A stretch of 64,000 nucleotides of DNA from Acidimicrobiia bacterium (lineage in GTDB: Bacteria; Actinomycetota; Acidimicrobiia; Acidimicrobiales; Aldehydirespiratoraceae), in assembly GCA_022820805.1 (NCBI GenBank), contig JAJEEV010000048.1, positions 1 to 64,000 on the forward strand, written 5' to 3'. Below are positions 21,181-31,594 of the stretch, piece by piece (position 1 is the first letter of the stretch; each line of letters starts with the position of its first letter). The position numbers were made by a program, and so were the translations under genes. The notes beneath the pieces are model-generated. The model was not told the origin of the DNA, did not search any database, and worked only from the letters and a program-made list of their open reading frames with translations.

Positions 21181-21978
21181 TCAGCTGTCCACGTAGACGG
21201 TCATGGCGCCGCCCCGGGCGAAGCCGGCGAGCTGCATCCCGGCGGCCTCAGCGGTGGCCGCGGCCAGCGCGGTGGGGGCGCTGACAGCCACCAGAGCCCG
21301 GAAACCGCCAGCCCACGCCTTGTGGACCAGCTCGAAGCTGGCCCGGCCGCTGACCACCAATCCGAGCCCGGTGGCGGGGAGCCGGCCGTCGAGCAGGAGC
21401 CGGCCGATGAGCTTGTCCACCGCGTTGTGGCGGCCCACGTCCTCCCGCACCGTCGACACTGAGCCGCCGGGCCCGACCACACCGGCAGCGTGTACCGCTC
21501 CGGTGGCGTCGAACAGCTCCTGTCCGGGGCGGAGCTTCTCGGGAGCTGCGGCCAGGGCCTCCCACGGCACCGGGCCACCGGCGACCGGGGCCAGCTTGGT
21601 GACGAGCTCGTCGATCTCGCTGGTTCCGCAGAAGCCGCACGACGAGGTGGTGGTGGTGAGCCTCGGCCGGGGCGGCGGCGCCTTTCCGCCGGTGGACACC
21701 GACACCACGTTGAAGTCGGTGGCCGCCGCGGAGCCCTTGGCGCAGTACTTGACCTGGGTCACCCGGTGGCCGTCGAGCAGCCCCTCGGCGTAGCAGAAGC
21801 CGACGGCCAGCTCGAAGTCGTTGCCCGGGGTCCGCATGGTGGTGGCCACCCGCACGTCGTCGAGCTCGATGGCCATCGGCTCCTCGGAGGCCAGGCGGTC
21901 CGCCCGCCGGTTGCCGGCCGCCTCGTCGCCGGTCCAGGGCCGCACCAGCCGCTGCTGGCTCCTCGACTTCGTGGCCAT
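21181..21978 (-). CDS. fdhD: Formate dehydrogenase accessory sulfurtransferase FdhD
   Basis: CGFCGTSEID; REDVGRHNAVDKLIGRLL; VSGRASFELVHKAWAGG. Confidence 0.93.
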   Translation of the reverse strand: MATKSRSQQRLVRPWTGDEAAGNRRADRLASEEPMAIELDDVRVATTMRTPGNDFELAVGFCYAEGLLDGHRVTQVKYCAKGSAAATDFNVVSVSTGGKAPPPRPRLTTTTSSCGFCGTSEIDELVTKLAPVAGGPVPWEALAAAPEKLRPGQELFDATGAVHAAGVVGPGGSVSTVREDVGRHNAVDKLIGRLLLDGRLPATGLGLVVSGRASFELVHKAWAGGFRALVAVSAPTALAAATAEAAGMQLAGFARGGAMTVYVDS

Positions 21979-21987
21979 GACCCCAGG

Positions 21988-22476
21988 CTACGTCTGCTGG
22001 TGGGACAGTTCTGCTCGCACGTGGTGGATCAGTCCGGCCTCGCCGACCGCGGCCATCCACAGCTCCGACACCAGCGTCGGGCCGGCCAGCCTGAGCCGTC
22101 GCCTCACGGCGGTGACGGACTTGGCCGTCGGGGTGAGGCCGACCCGTCGGGACTCCAGCTCCACAACCAGACCGTCGGGACTTGCCGTCACCGTGCCGAC
22201 GTCCACTTCCACGATCCCCGACGGCTGGGCCACCGTCAGCTCCACGACACCGTCGGGCTGGGCCCGCAGGTACCCGGCTTCGGCGTGCAGCGGCTCGCCG
22301 GTCGAGAGGTCGCGGCTGCGCTGGACCATCGACAGGAAGGGCTTGCCGGCATGGCCGAAGACCAGTTCCTCGGTGTAGGCGAAGTCGTCGATGGTGGGAT
22401 AGCTGCCCTCGCCGGAGCCGCGCCAGGTACCGAGCAGCGGCGCGAGCGACGAGCACATCGGATGCAGCTCAGCCAT
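21988..22476 (-). CDS. Nitrobindin-like heme-binding beta-barrel protein
   Basis: LGTWRGSGEGSYPTIDDFAYTEELVFGHAGKPFLSMVQRS; start trimmed to ATG at 22476. Confidence 0.82.
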   Translation of the reverse strand: MAELHPMCSSLAPLLGTWRGSGEGSYPTIDDFAYTEELVFGHAGKPFLSMVQRSRDLSTGEPLHAEAGYLRAQPDGVVELTVAQPSGIVEVDVGTVTASPDGLVVELESRRVGLTPTAKSVTAVRRRLRLAGPTLVSELWMAAVGEAGLIHHVRAELSHQQT

Positions 22477-22570
22477 GCCTCGCACGCTACTGCGCACGAA
22501 CTTCAAGCAGTTAGCCACCTCTAGGGTGGTCAACCCATTGAAGTTGGCCGTGCGCGGAGGCCGGGGCGCG

Positions 22571-22606
22571 CAACAGCCCGGCCGAGGGGGTCGGGCCGGG
22601 CTGTTG
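22571..22606. terminator. Strong GC hairpin, candidate transcription terminator downstream of groEL
   Basis: Perfect 13-bp arms CAACAGCCCGGCC (22571-22583) / GGCCGGGCTGTTG (22594-22606); no obvious U-tract on the groEL strand. Confidence 0.6.
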
Positions 22607-22631
22607 TTGGGGGGATTGAGGGGACGGTGGG

Positions 22632-24275
<1,644 letters not shown>

Positions 24276-24309
24276 TCAGACGGGCCGGCAGTGTCTTGGT
24301 TTGCCTGGA

Positions 24310-24336
24310 TTGGCACTCTCGTGCCACGAGTGCCAA
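24310..24336. promoter_or_regulatory. CIRCE operator (HrcA-binding) upstream of groEL
   Basis: TTGGCACTC-N9-GAGTGCCAA: perfect 9-bp inverted repeat with 9-nt spacer. Confidence 0.93.
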
Positions 24337-24428
24337 GTCAACCGGCGCAGCCCCGCGATGACAACCCGCCGACCCCGAATATGGCGCCCGGATTCGGCCA
24401 GGAAGCCGGGATCGGGGAGGGGCTCGGG

Positions 24429-24710
24429 CTAGAAGTGTCCTCCGGCGACTGCGGGGACGATGCTCACGGTGGCGCCGTCGTCGACGGTGGTGCTGAGCCC
24501 GTCGAGGAAGCGCACGTCGTCGTCGCTGACGAAGACGTTGACGAAGCGGCGCAGTTCGCCCGCCTCGTCGAGGATCCTGTCGCGGAACCCGGGATGCGAC
24601 GACTCCAGCGACTCGAGAACCTCCGCGAGGGTGGCGCCGGCCACGGCCACCTCCGACGCTCCCGCGGTCAGCGCTCTAAGCGTGGTGGGCACTCGGACGG
24701 TGACGGCCAT
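24429..24710 (-). CDS. Ubiquitin-fold small modifier / CysO-like sulfur carrier with C-terminal -GGHF
   Basis: MAVTVRVPTTLRALTAGA...RRFVNVFVSDDDVRFLDGLSTTVDDGATVSIVPAVAGGHF*. Confidence 0.85.
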   Translation of the reverse strand: MAVTVRVPTTLRALTAGASEVAVAGATLAEVLESLESSHPGFRDRILDEAGELRRFVNVFVSDDDVRFLDGLSTTVDDGATVSIVPAVAGGHF

Positions 24711-24786
24711 TTCATGCTCCTCGCGGTGGTGTCTGACGCTCCAAGCGGACCGGGCCATGGTATAGGCCCGGCGCTAGGATCGACCC

Positions 24787-25008
24787 GTGCGATCGCCCAT
24801 GGAAAGACCGACACGGGGCGTCGTGGCGCGGCTGGACCGCCTGCCCCTGCCGGCCCTGGTGGTACTGGGAGCGCTGACGGTGGTGGGAGCGATCACCGTG
24901 GTGCAGTGGGTCGTGACCATCTTCGCCTGGCTGATCACCCTGCTGATGATCCTCGTGATACTGGTCGGACTGGCCGCGCTGGTCCTGACCGGGAGGCGCC
25001 GCCGCTAA
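24787..25008 (+). CDS. Small single-pass or two-pass membrane protein
   Basis: Short ORF with one long hydrophobic region and Arg-rich C-terminus. Confidence 0.55.
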   Translation: MRSPMERPTRGVVARLDRLPLPALVVLGALTVVGAITVVQWVVTIFAWLITLLMILVILVGLAALVLTGRRRR

Positions 25009-26009
25009 CAGGCTGCTCCGAGGGCGTCCTCGAGGGCTTCTCTCACGCAGCGGCACGGGTCGGCATGGGCCCGCTGCGAGCCGAACCGGGCGGTCAGGTC
25101 AAGCATTTCCAGGCCCTCGGGCACCGGCGCGACGGGATCGCTGCTGCCCACCACCGCCAACACCCTGGCGCCCGAGGAGGCCGCGAGCTCAGCCACTCCC
25201 CCGACGACCTTGCCCTGCACCGACGTGGCGTCGTAGCGGCCCTCGCCGGTGACGACCACATCGGCTTCGGATACGCGCTCGGGTAGACCGATCTCGTCGG
25301 CGACCAGCTCGAAGCCGTCGACCAGGCTGGCGCCCCGGGCGGCCAGACCGCCGGCCAGGCCCCCGGCCGCGCCTGCTCCCGGCATGGCCGCGACATCGAT
25401 CCCGAAGTCGCGTTCATACATCTCGGTGAGCGTTCTCAGGCGCCGGGTCAGCAGCTCGATCTGCGCGGGCGAGGCCCCCTTCTGGGGGCCGAAGACGGCG
25501 GCCGCGTCCACGAAGGCGGTTCTCACATCGCAGGCCACGATCAGCTCCACACCCGAAAGGCGGGCGGGCGACGGCAGGGCCCGCACCGCTCCGAGGCCGC
25601 CGTCGGTGGTGGCCGAGCCGCCCACCGCCACCAGCACCCGCCGGGCGCCGGCCCCGACCGCCTCGGCGATCAGCTCCCCGGTGCCGGCTGTGGTGGCGTT
25701 GACGGGATCGTTGCCGGATGCGCCTCCCGCGAGGGCCAGTCCCGAGGCGAGCGCCATCTCGATGACGGCCACGCCGCGGCTGAGCCGCCACGGCGCGTTC
25801 ACGGGCTCGCCCAGCGGTCCGGTGACCGCCGACATCCGGTTGGGCCCGCCCAGCGCGTCCAGGGTCCCCTCTCCCCCGTCGGCCATCGGCGCAGTGTCAC
25901 AGGACGCCGAGACGGCTGCGGCGGCCTGGGCGACGGCGGCGGCGATCTCGACGGCCGAGGCGGTTCCCCGGAACTTGTCAGGCGCGGCCAGCACTCGCAC
26001 AGCCGACAT
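25005..26009 (-). CDS. Glycerate kinase
   Basis: LAAPDKFRGTASAVEIAAAVA...PMADGGEGTLDAL; VVTGEGRYDATSVQGKVVGGVA. Confidence 0.92.
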   Translation of the reverse strand: MSAVRVLAAPDKFRGTASAVEIAAAVAQAAAAVSASCDTAPMADGGEGTLDALGGPNRMSAVTGPLGEPVNAPWRLSRGVAVIEMALASGLALAGGASGNDPVNATTAGTGELIAEAVGAGARRVLVAVGGSATTDGGLGAVRALPSPARLSGVELIVACDVRTAFVDAAAVFGPQKGASPAQIELLTRRLRTLTEMYERDFGIDVAAMPGAGAAGGLAGGLAARGASLVDGFELVADEIGLPERVSEADVVVTGEGRYDATSVQGKVVGGVAELAASSGARVLAVVGSSDPVAPVPEGLEMLDLTARFGSQRAHADPCRCVREALEDALGAAC

Positions 26010-26110
26010 TCTTGCGCCGTGACCGTGCTGGGAGAACCCCGCCCAGGCGCCAGCGAACAACTCGATGGCGTCTAGCCGGCTCTAGTCCTGGCGAGGTCTC
26101 GCGATCGCGC

Positions 26111-26725
26111 TCAGTTGGCGACCGGATCGGGATCCAGGATCACGTTGTCGGTCCCGACGACCACGAAGATGTTGAACGTCTCGAGGTCGGCCGGCGTCTC
26201 GGGGTTCCTGATCAACGTCATGATCGTCGCCGGCGCGGGAGTCAGCAGGTCCGGGGGCGCCCCCAGGGCGGAGGCGACGGCCTTGGCGTCGTCCCCGTAG
26301 CCGGGCCGGTAGTAGATGACCGACTCGCCGACCCGATCCTGCTGCGTGTTCTTGGCCGCGGTCACGTACCCGCTGGCGTTCAGAGTTCCCGCCGTGCGTC
26401 CGGCTCGGCCCCGGTCGCCGGTGCCGTTGGCCACGGCCACCTTGACCTCTCCGGGCGGGTGGGTGACCACCGGTGGGGCCGTCGTGGTGGTGGTTGTCGT
26501 GCTGGTGGTCGTCGTGGTGCCGTTGTCGGGGTCGTCCCCGTTGTCATCCTCGCCGTTGGAGCTTGGCTGCTCGGTCTCGTCCGGATCGCTGGTGGCGGTG
26601 GCGTCGTCGTCTCCGTCGAAGCCTCGGGCCAGCAGGAACGCACCCACTGCAATGGCGACGGCCACCAGCAGGATCGCCCGTCCCGCCGAGCCGCCTCCTG
26701 AAGAGTGACCATGGGGGGCTGTCAT
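26111..26725 (-). CDS. Membrane-anchored LytR C-terminal-domain protein with Thr-rich linker
   Basis: N-terminal TM, TTTTTSTTTTTTTAPP linker, VKVAVANGTGDRGRAGRTAGTLNASGYV. Confidence 0.75.
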   Translation of the reverse strand: MTAPHGHSSGGGSAGRAILLVAVAIAVGAFLLARGFDGDDDATATSDPDETEQPSSNGEDDNGDDPDNGTTTTTSTTTTTTTAPPVVTHPPGEVKVAVANGTGDRGRAGRTAGTLNASGYVTAAKNTQQDRVGESVIYYRPGYGDDAKAVASALGAPPDLLTPAPATIMTLIRNPETPADLETFNIFVVVGTDNVILDPDPVAN

Positions 26726-26785
26726 GACCCGCACCTTAGCGGGTGTAGCGCGACGCGTGTCGCACCGCTCCGACCCAGCCTGAAC

Positions 26786-28171
26786 TCACCCATCCGAGCC
26801 TCCCGAGGCGCCGTCGGACCCGCGCACCGAGCCCGACGCGTGCCCGGCGGCGAGGCGTCCGGCGGCCGTTCCGCTGCGGACCGCTCCCTCCATGGTGGCC
26901 GGCCAGCCGGTGTCGCACCAGGCACCGGCCAGGTACACGCCCGGCAGGCCGCACTCTGCACCGGCGCGGAGGCTGTCCGTTCCCGGCGCCCCGAAGAAGG
27001 TGGCCGAATGCTCTCGGGTGACGATCGACTCGGTGACCGTGGCGCCGGCCGCGGCCGGCAGCAGGCGGGCCAGCTCGGCGGTGAAGTGCGACACCAGGCC
27101 GTCGGCGGGCCGGCCGATGTAGGACTCGGCGGCCGACAGCGACACGGCCAGGCACTGGCGGCCGTCGTCGAGCCCGGCTCCCTCGGTGCGGTCGAACACG
27201 AACTGCGCGTCGGTCCCGACGCCGGCGAAGCAGGCCAGGTCCGTGACCGGCCGGTCATACACCAGATGGACGTTGACGATGGGCGAGGTGCCCAGCTCGT
27301 CCAGGCGGTCCTGGTAGGCGACCGTTCCCGGCGGCAGCAGCGCCCCGACGGCGTCGTGGGGCACGGCCACCACCACCGAGTCGGCCTCCAGAACCTGCCC
27401 GTCCGCTAGGACCTCCAGGCCTCCGTCCGGACCGGGACGCACCGCCGTCACCGGGACCCGGGTCGAGACCACGCCGCCGGCGGCCTCCAGGGCGCGCCGG
27501 GCTGCGTCGCCGTGCAGGGCCGAGAGCGGCACCCGGGCCCAGCCCAGGTCGGCCGCGGCGGCCTCGGTGAGGAGCCCGGTCACGAACACCTTGGCCGCCA
27601 GCTTGAGCGAGGAGTCGGCCGCGCTGGCGTTGACGGTCGGAAGCACGATCAGGTTCCAGAACGTCTCGACGGCAGCCCGGTCCTGCCCCCGGGCCTCCAG
27701 CCAGTCACCGAAGGCGGTGTCGTCGAGGGACGGATCGTCGGGGTCGAGGCGCCGCATGGCGAGCCCGGCGCGCAGCACGGCCGTCCTCTGGCGGAGGCTC
27801 AGGTGCGGGTAGGTCAGGAGGGCCGCAGCGAGATGCAGCGGGGCGGGGCCCGCGGTGCGCCTGATGGACCCGACCGGCCCGCCGGGCGCCAGCACGGGGA
27901 CGTCCAGGCGGCTCTGCATGAACACGCCGCCGGCTGATCCGATGCGCTCGAGGAAGGCCCGGTAGGCGGTGCAGCACCGCATGAAGACGTGCTGGCCGTT
28001 GTCGAACCACACGCCGTGGCGCTCGAAGGACCAGGTGGCGCCACCGAGGCGGGGCCGGCGCTCGAGCACTCTCACCTCGGCGCCCCGGTCGGCTGCCTCC
28101 AGGCCCGCGGACAGCCCGGCCAGGCCTCCCCCGACGACCACCACCCGTGGCCGCCCGCCTGAGAGGTTCAC
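26786..28171 (-). CDS. hpnE: Hydroxysqualene dehydroxylase HpnE
   Basis: VVVVGGGLAGLSAGLEAADRGAEVRVLERRPRLGGATWSF; overlaps hpnD by 4 nt; GTG start at 28171. Confidence 0.88.
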   Translation of the reverse strand: MNLSGGRPRVVVVGGGLAGLSAGLEAADRGAEVRVLERRPRLGGATWSFERHGVWFDNGQHVFMRCCTAYRAFLERIGSAGGVFMQSRLDVPVLAPGGPVGSIRRTAGPAPLHLAAALLTYPHLSLRQRTAVLRAGLAMRRLDPDDPSLDDTAFGDWLEARGQDRAAVETFWNLIVLPTVNASAADSSLKLAAKVFVTGLLTEAAAADLGWARVPLSALHGDAARRALEAAGGVVSTRVPVTAVRPGPDGGLEVLADGQVLEADSVVVAVPHDAVGALLPPGTVAYQDRLDELGTSPIVNVHLVYDRPVTDLACFAGVGTDAQFVFDRTEGAGLDDGRQCLAVSLSAAESYIGRPADGLVSHFTAELARLLPAAAGATVTESIVTREHSATFFGAPGTDSLRAGAECGLPGVYLAGAWCDTGWPATMEGAVRSGTAAGRLAAGHASGSVRGSDGASGGSDG

Positions 28172-29061
28172 GGGCGCAGCCCGCTGAGGCTGCGGGCGGC
28201 GACGAGGCCCTTCTCCCAGGCGGGCAGGCTGACGCGCCTCTCCAGCGGAGCGTCGGGCTGCGCCAGGATCCGGGCCAGCAGGCGCCGGTAGATGCCGGCC
28301 ATGGCCGCCGTGCAGGCCCGGCTGCGATGATCGAGATGCTCCAGCAGCACCAGGCCGCGCTCGAACCACACCACCGCCTGGGAGGCCACGAACTGCACCA
28401 GCGCGGCGACGCTCTCCGGCGGCGCCCACTGGCCGGGCACGATCCCGAACCGTTCCCGCTCCTGCTCAGGCAGGTAGACGCGCCCCATCCGGTGATCCTC
28501 GGCGATGTCGCGCAGCATGTTGGTCAGCTGCAGGGCCACGCCGAGGTCATCGGCGATCTCCTCGACCGGCCGCTCGGCACCCGGCCCGTATCCGTGGGCG
28601 CCGGAACGTCCCGCTGTCCTGGTCCCGAAGACCCCGAGAGACAGGCGCCCGACCGAGCCGGCCACCAGCCGGCAGTAGCGCACGGTGTCGTCCATGGTGG
28701 CGTAGGTCTCGCCCCGCACGTCCAGCTCGCAGCCCTCGACGATCTCGTGCAGGGCGGCCACCGGGATCGGGAAGTTGGCCGAGGCGTGCGCCACTGCGGC
28801 CAGCACCGGGTCGTCGGGATCGGCCGCCCGGCCGGACTCGAGAGTGTCGATGGCCGAGTGCAGGTCGCTCAACGCGGCCAGCTTGCGGTCCTGGGGCCAG
28901 TCGCCGTCGCCCACATCGTCGATGCGGCGGGCCATGGCGTACAGCGCGGCCATGGCTCTGCGCTTGGGGGGCGGCAACAGGCGGATGCCGTACGCGAAGT
29001 TGCGGGCCTCGGACCAGGTGATCTCCTCGCAGCGGCGGTAGGCCGCCTCGGCGTCGATCAC
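28168..29061 (-). CDS. hpnD: Presqualene diphosphate synthase HpnD
   Basis: MARRIDDVGDG (DxxxD-type), LTNMLRDIAEDHRMGRVYLP. Confidence 0.9.
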   Translation of the reverse strand: MIDAEAAYRRCEEITWSEARNFAYGIRLLPPPKRRAMAALYAMARRIDDVGDGDWPQDRKLAALSDLHSAIDTLESGRAADPDDPVLAAVAHASANFPIPVAALHEIVEGCELDVRGETYATMDDTVRYCRLVAGSVGRLSLGVFGTRTAGRSGAHGYGPGAERPVEEIADDLGVALQLTNMLRDIAEDHRMGRVYLPEQERERFGIVPGQWAPPESVAALVQFVASQAVVWFERGLVLLEHLDHRSRACTAAMAGIYRRLLARILAQPDAPLERRVSLPAWEKGLVAARSLSGLRP

Positions 29062-30029
29062 GCCGGGCCGGTCCCTCGCCGGACCAGGCTCGGCACATAC
29101 ACGCCGGCCAGGCGGACCAGCACCCTGGGCGGTCCGGCCTTGGGGGTCCGGCCGAGCACGTCGAAGCCGCAGGCCTGCAGGGCGTCAAGGTTGGCCAGCC
29201 CCCCGGCCACGAACCCGGCCACCGCCAGCCGGGCCGGTTCCCGCAGCGACGCCACCAGCGGCCTGCCCCGGTCGAGCAGGGCCCGGGCCCGGCTGGCCTC
29301 GTAGGCGACCAGGCCTCTGAGGCCGGCCGGGGCCGCCGGCGCCCTCAGGTCGTCGGCGGTGACGCCGAAGCGCTCCATATCGTCGGCGGGCAGGTAGACG
29401 CGGCCCGCGGCGGCGTCCTCGGCCACGTCCTGGAGGTGCTCGAGCACCTGCAGCCCGGTGCACACGTCGTCGGAGGCCGCGATGCGCTCGGGGGTTGAGG
29501 CATCGAACACGGCCAGCACGAGGTGCCCGACGGGGTTGGCCGACAGCTCGCAGTACTCGAGCAGCTCGTCGAAGTCCTCGTAGCGTGTCTTGTGCTGGTC
29601 GAGCCGGTTGGCGGCCAGCAGCCGGTCGAAGGGCTCGCGGCCCAGCCCGAAGCTCCGCACGGTGGGCGCCAGCTGGGCGAAGGTCTCGTGGCGGGGGGTG
29701 CCGGCGAAGAGGCTGTCGAGCTGGTCCTCGACCCAGTCGAGGGCTGCGTTCCGGTCGCCGGGGTACTCGTCACCGAGGTTGTCGACGAGCCGGGCGTAGC
29801 CGTAGATGGCCCTCAGGTGGTACCGCACCTCGCGGGGAAGCAGCCGCAGCGCTACCGGGAAGTTCTCACCGCCGGCCCGGGCCATGACCGCATCGAGCCC
29901 GACGTGGCGCTCGACCTGTCCGGCGGCCGACTCGCCGCCCGACCCCGCGTCCGGCATTCCGTTCGCTGACGGCTGGATGGCCACAGTCTCCCCGCTCAAA
30001 GAGGCGCCGTCGGTCGACATGACGGGCAT
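29058..30029 (-). CDS. hpnC: Squalene/hydroxysqualene synthase HpnC
   Basis: ENFPVALRLLPREVRYHLRAIYGYARLVDNLGDE; VLEHLQDVAEDAAAGRVYLP; first gene of hpnCDE. Confidence 0.9.
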   Translation of the reverse strand: MPVMSTDGASLSGETVAIQPSANGMPDAGSGGESAAGQVERHVGLDAVMARAGGENFPVALRLLPREVRYHLRAIYGYARLVDNLGDEYPGDRNAALDWVEDQLDSLFAGTPRHETFAQLAPTVRSFGLGREPFDRLLAANRLDQHKTRYEDFDELLEYCELSANPVGHLVLAVFDASTPERIAASDDVCTGLQVLEHLQDVAEDAAAGRVYLPADDMERFGVTADDLRAPAAPAGLRGLVAYEASRARALLDRGRPLVASLREPARLAVAGFVAGGLANLDALQACGFDVLGRTPKAGPPRVLVRLAGVYVPSLVRRGTGPA

Positions 30030-30110
30030 GCCCTCACCCCGTCGAAGCTATCACCCGGCCGCTGCGCACCCGTGGCGTACGGCCCTCCGGCCGATCCTCT
30101 CGGGCCCGGC

Positions 30111-30159
30111 AACAGGTTGAGAAAGGCTGTAAATCAATAGAAATTTCCAAAACAGGTTG
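30111..30159. repeat. Direct repeat AACAGGTTG x2 (30111-30119, 30151-30159; 40-bp period) within an AT-rich leader
   Basis: Exact 9-mer match at both positions; 30121-30180 is about 35% G+C by hand count. Confidence 0.8.
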
Positions 30160-30193
30160 CAATTGCCTATAAGTCTCCATTAGATGTTGCTCT

Positions 30194-31573
30194 ATGTTAT
30201 TTCGATCCCTTGGACTCTATATCCGTACCGCATCATTCGCATTGACAGCATCAGTCGCTGCGGACCGTCGGCACAGTCCCGCGGTCGCGGCCGTCCTCGC
30301 CCTTGGACTGTTTGCGACGGGCTGCGGCGCAGTCGGGAATCGGGGAGCCGAGACCCCGGCTGTCGAAACCTCCCCGTCCGCCGCCTCGGATGCGTCTCCG
30401 AGCAGGACCAGCGGCGCTCTGGGCTCCCCTGTCCTGGTCGCCCCGCCGGAGGCTGGCGCGGGAGCGGCGCGGCCAGTTCTGGCGCCAGCGGTCCCGTCCC
30501 CCGAGATTGCCGGGCAAGTGGTGGCTGCGGCCGCGGCCGCCGCACCGGAGTCGGCGCTGTCGCTGCAGGACTGCACCGATTGGATCGCGGATCGGGACCT
30601 CTCCCTGGAGTCCCCGCAGAAGCAGGAGTGCGCGGCCATTCTCGGCGCCGCGATCGACACGTGCCGGGAACTCGACTGCTTCTCGTCTCCCGACGACGCC
30701 ACATCCGCGATCTCCGCTCTGCTTGACCCGACTACTGCGACGACGCCGACGACAGACGCGGCCGGGCCCGCCACCACCGCGGCACTGGACGTGGAGTTGA
30801 CCCCCGAGGGCGGGCACCCGCCGGGGCCGGCCGCGGGCATGGTCCCCCGCAACGAGCCCTACTGGAACTACCCCACCTGCACCTCCGACCCGCCCTGGCC
30901 CTCGGACTGCTACCCGCCGTCGGAGTGGGAGACCCCTCAGGACCTGTCGGACTGCAAGCTGTCACCACTGCCCGACGAGGGGGTGGGCGGCATCTGCGCC
31001 TCACGGCGCCCCGATGGCCCGCATCACGCGGAGAGCCCTCGGCTGACGCGGGATGTCGCCGACTTCATCGAATGGTGCGGGGCGTCCTGGCATCCGCTGT
31101 CGTGCGAGTCCGTGCTGTTCCACATGAAGTGGTCGCTGGACTACCTGGGCGGGCACCCGTGGTGCGTCCTGCAGCAGTACTACGACCGCATCGCGGGCCA
31201 CGACGGCCTCTGGAACGGCGCTTCGGGCTCCATTGCGGGTCTTCGGGAGCGTCACGGCTGGCACGTCTGCCCGACGGTCATCGACCCGGTCGTGGCCGAC
31301 GGCTCCGGCCGGCGGCTGTCCGAGACGGGCGTCTCCCTGGCCGAGCAGTGCCGCATCGTGCTGCCACCCGACGTTCGCCTCGAGGACATTCCCCGGAGGA
31401 CCAGCCACGGCACCCAGCGGTTCGGGTCGGACTGCGACGCCTGGGCGGAGTGGGTCGAGAACCGGTCCTACTCCCGGCACTGGCGTGTCTGCGATCGATC
31501 GGCCCGGCTGGCCGAGGAGTGGATGGAGCACCACCACGGCACTCCTGAGCGCTACTCGAAGGTGTACTGCTGA
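30194..31573 (+). CDS. Large Cys-rich secreted (lipo)protein of unknown function, first gene of the Tad-like locus
   Basis: Signal region ALGLFATGCGAVG, low-complexity Ala/Pro stretch, more than ten Cys in the C-terminal half, terminal residue Cys. Confidence 0.7.
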   Translation: MLFRSLGLYIRTASFALTASVAADRRHSPAVAAVLALGLFATGCGAVGNRGAETPAVETSPSAASDASPSRTSGALGSPVLVAPPEAGAGAARPVLAPAVPSPEIAGQVVAAAAAAAPESALSLQDCTDWIADRDLSLESPQKQECAAILGAAIDTCRELDCFSSPDDATSAISALLDPTTATTPTTDAAGPATTAALDVELTPEGGHPPGPAAGMVPRNEPYWNYPTCTSDPPWPSDCYPPSEWETPQDLSDCKLSPLPDEGVGGICASRRPDGPHHAESPRLTRDVADFIEWCGASWHPLSCESVLFHMKWSLDYLGGHPWCVLQQYYDRIAGHDGLWNGASGSIAGLRERHGWHVCPTVIDPVVADGSGRRLSETGVSLAEQCRIVLPPDVRLEDIPRRTSHGTQRFGSDCDAWAEWVENRSYSRHWRVCDRSARLAEEWMEHHHGTPERYSKVYC

Positions 31574-31594
31574 CCCTTGCCGAAGGAGACGACC

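Noticed and set aside
24424-24431. Second copy of tRNA-Thr 3' end (CTCGGGCT) as an att site
   Set aside because: Only an 8-mer match in GC-rich DNA, spanning the end of the CysO-like gene; not evidence of integration.
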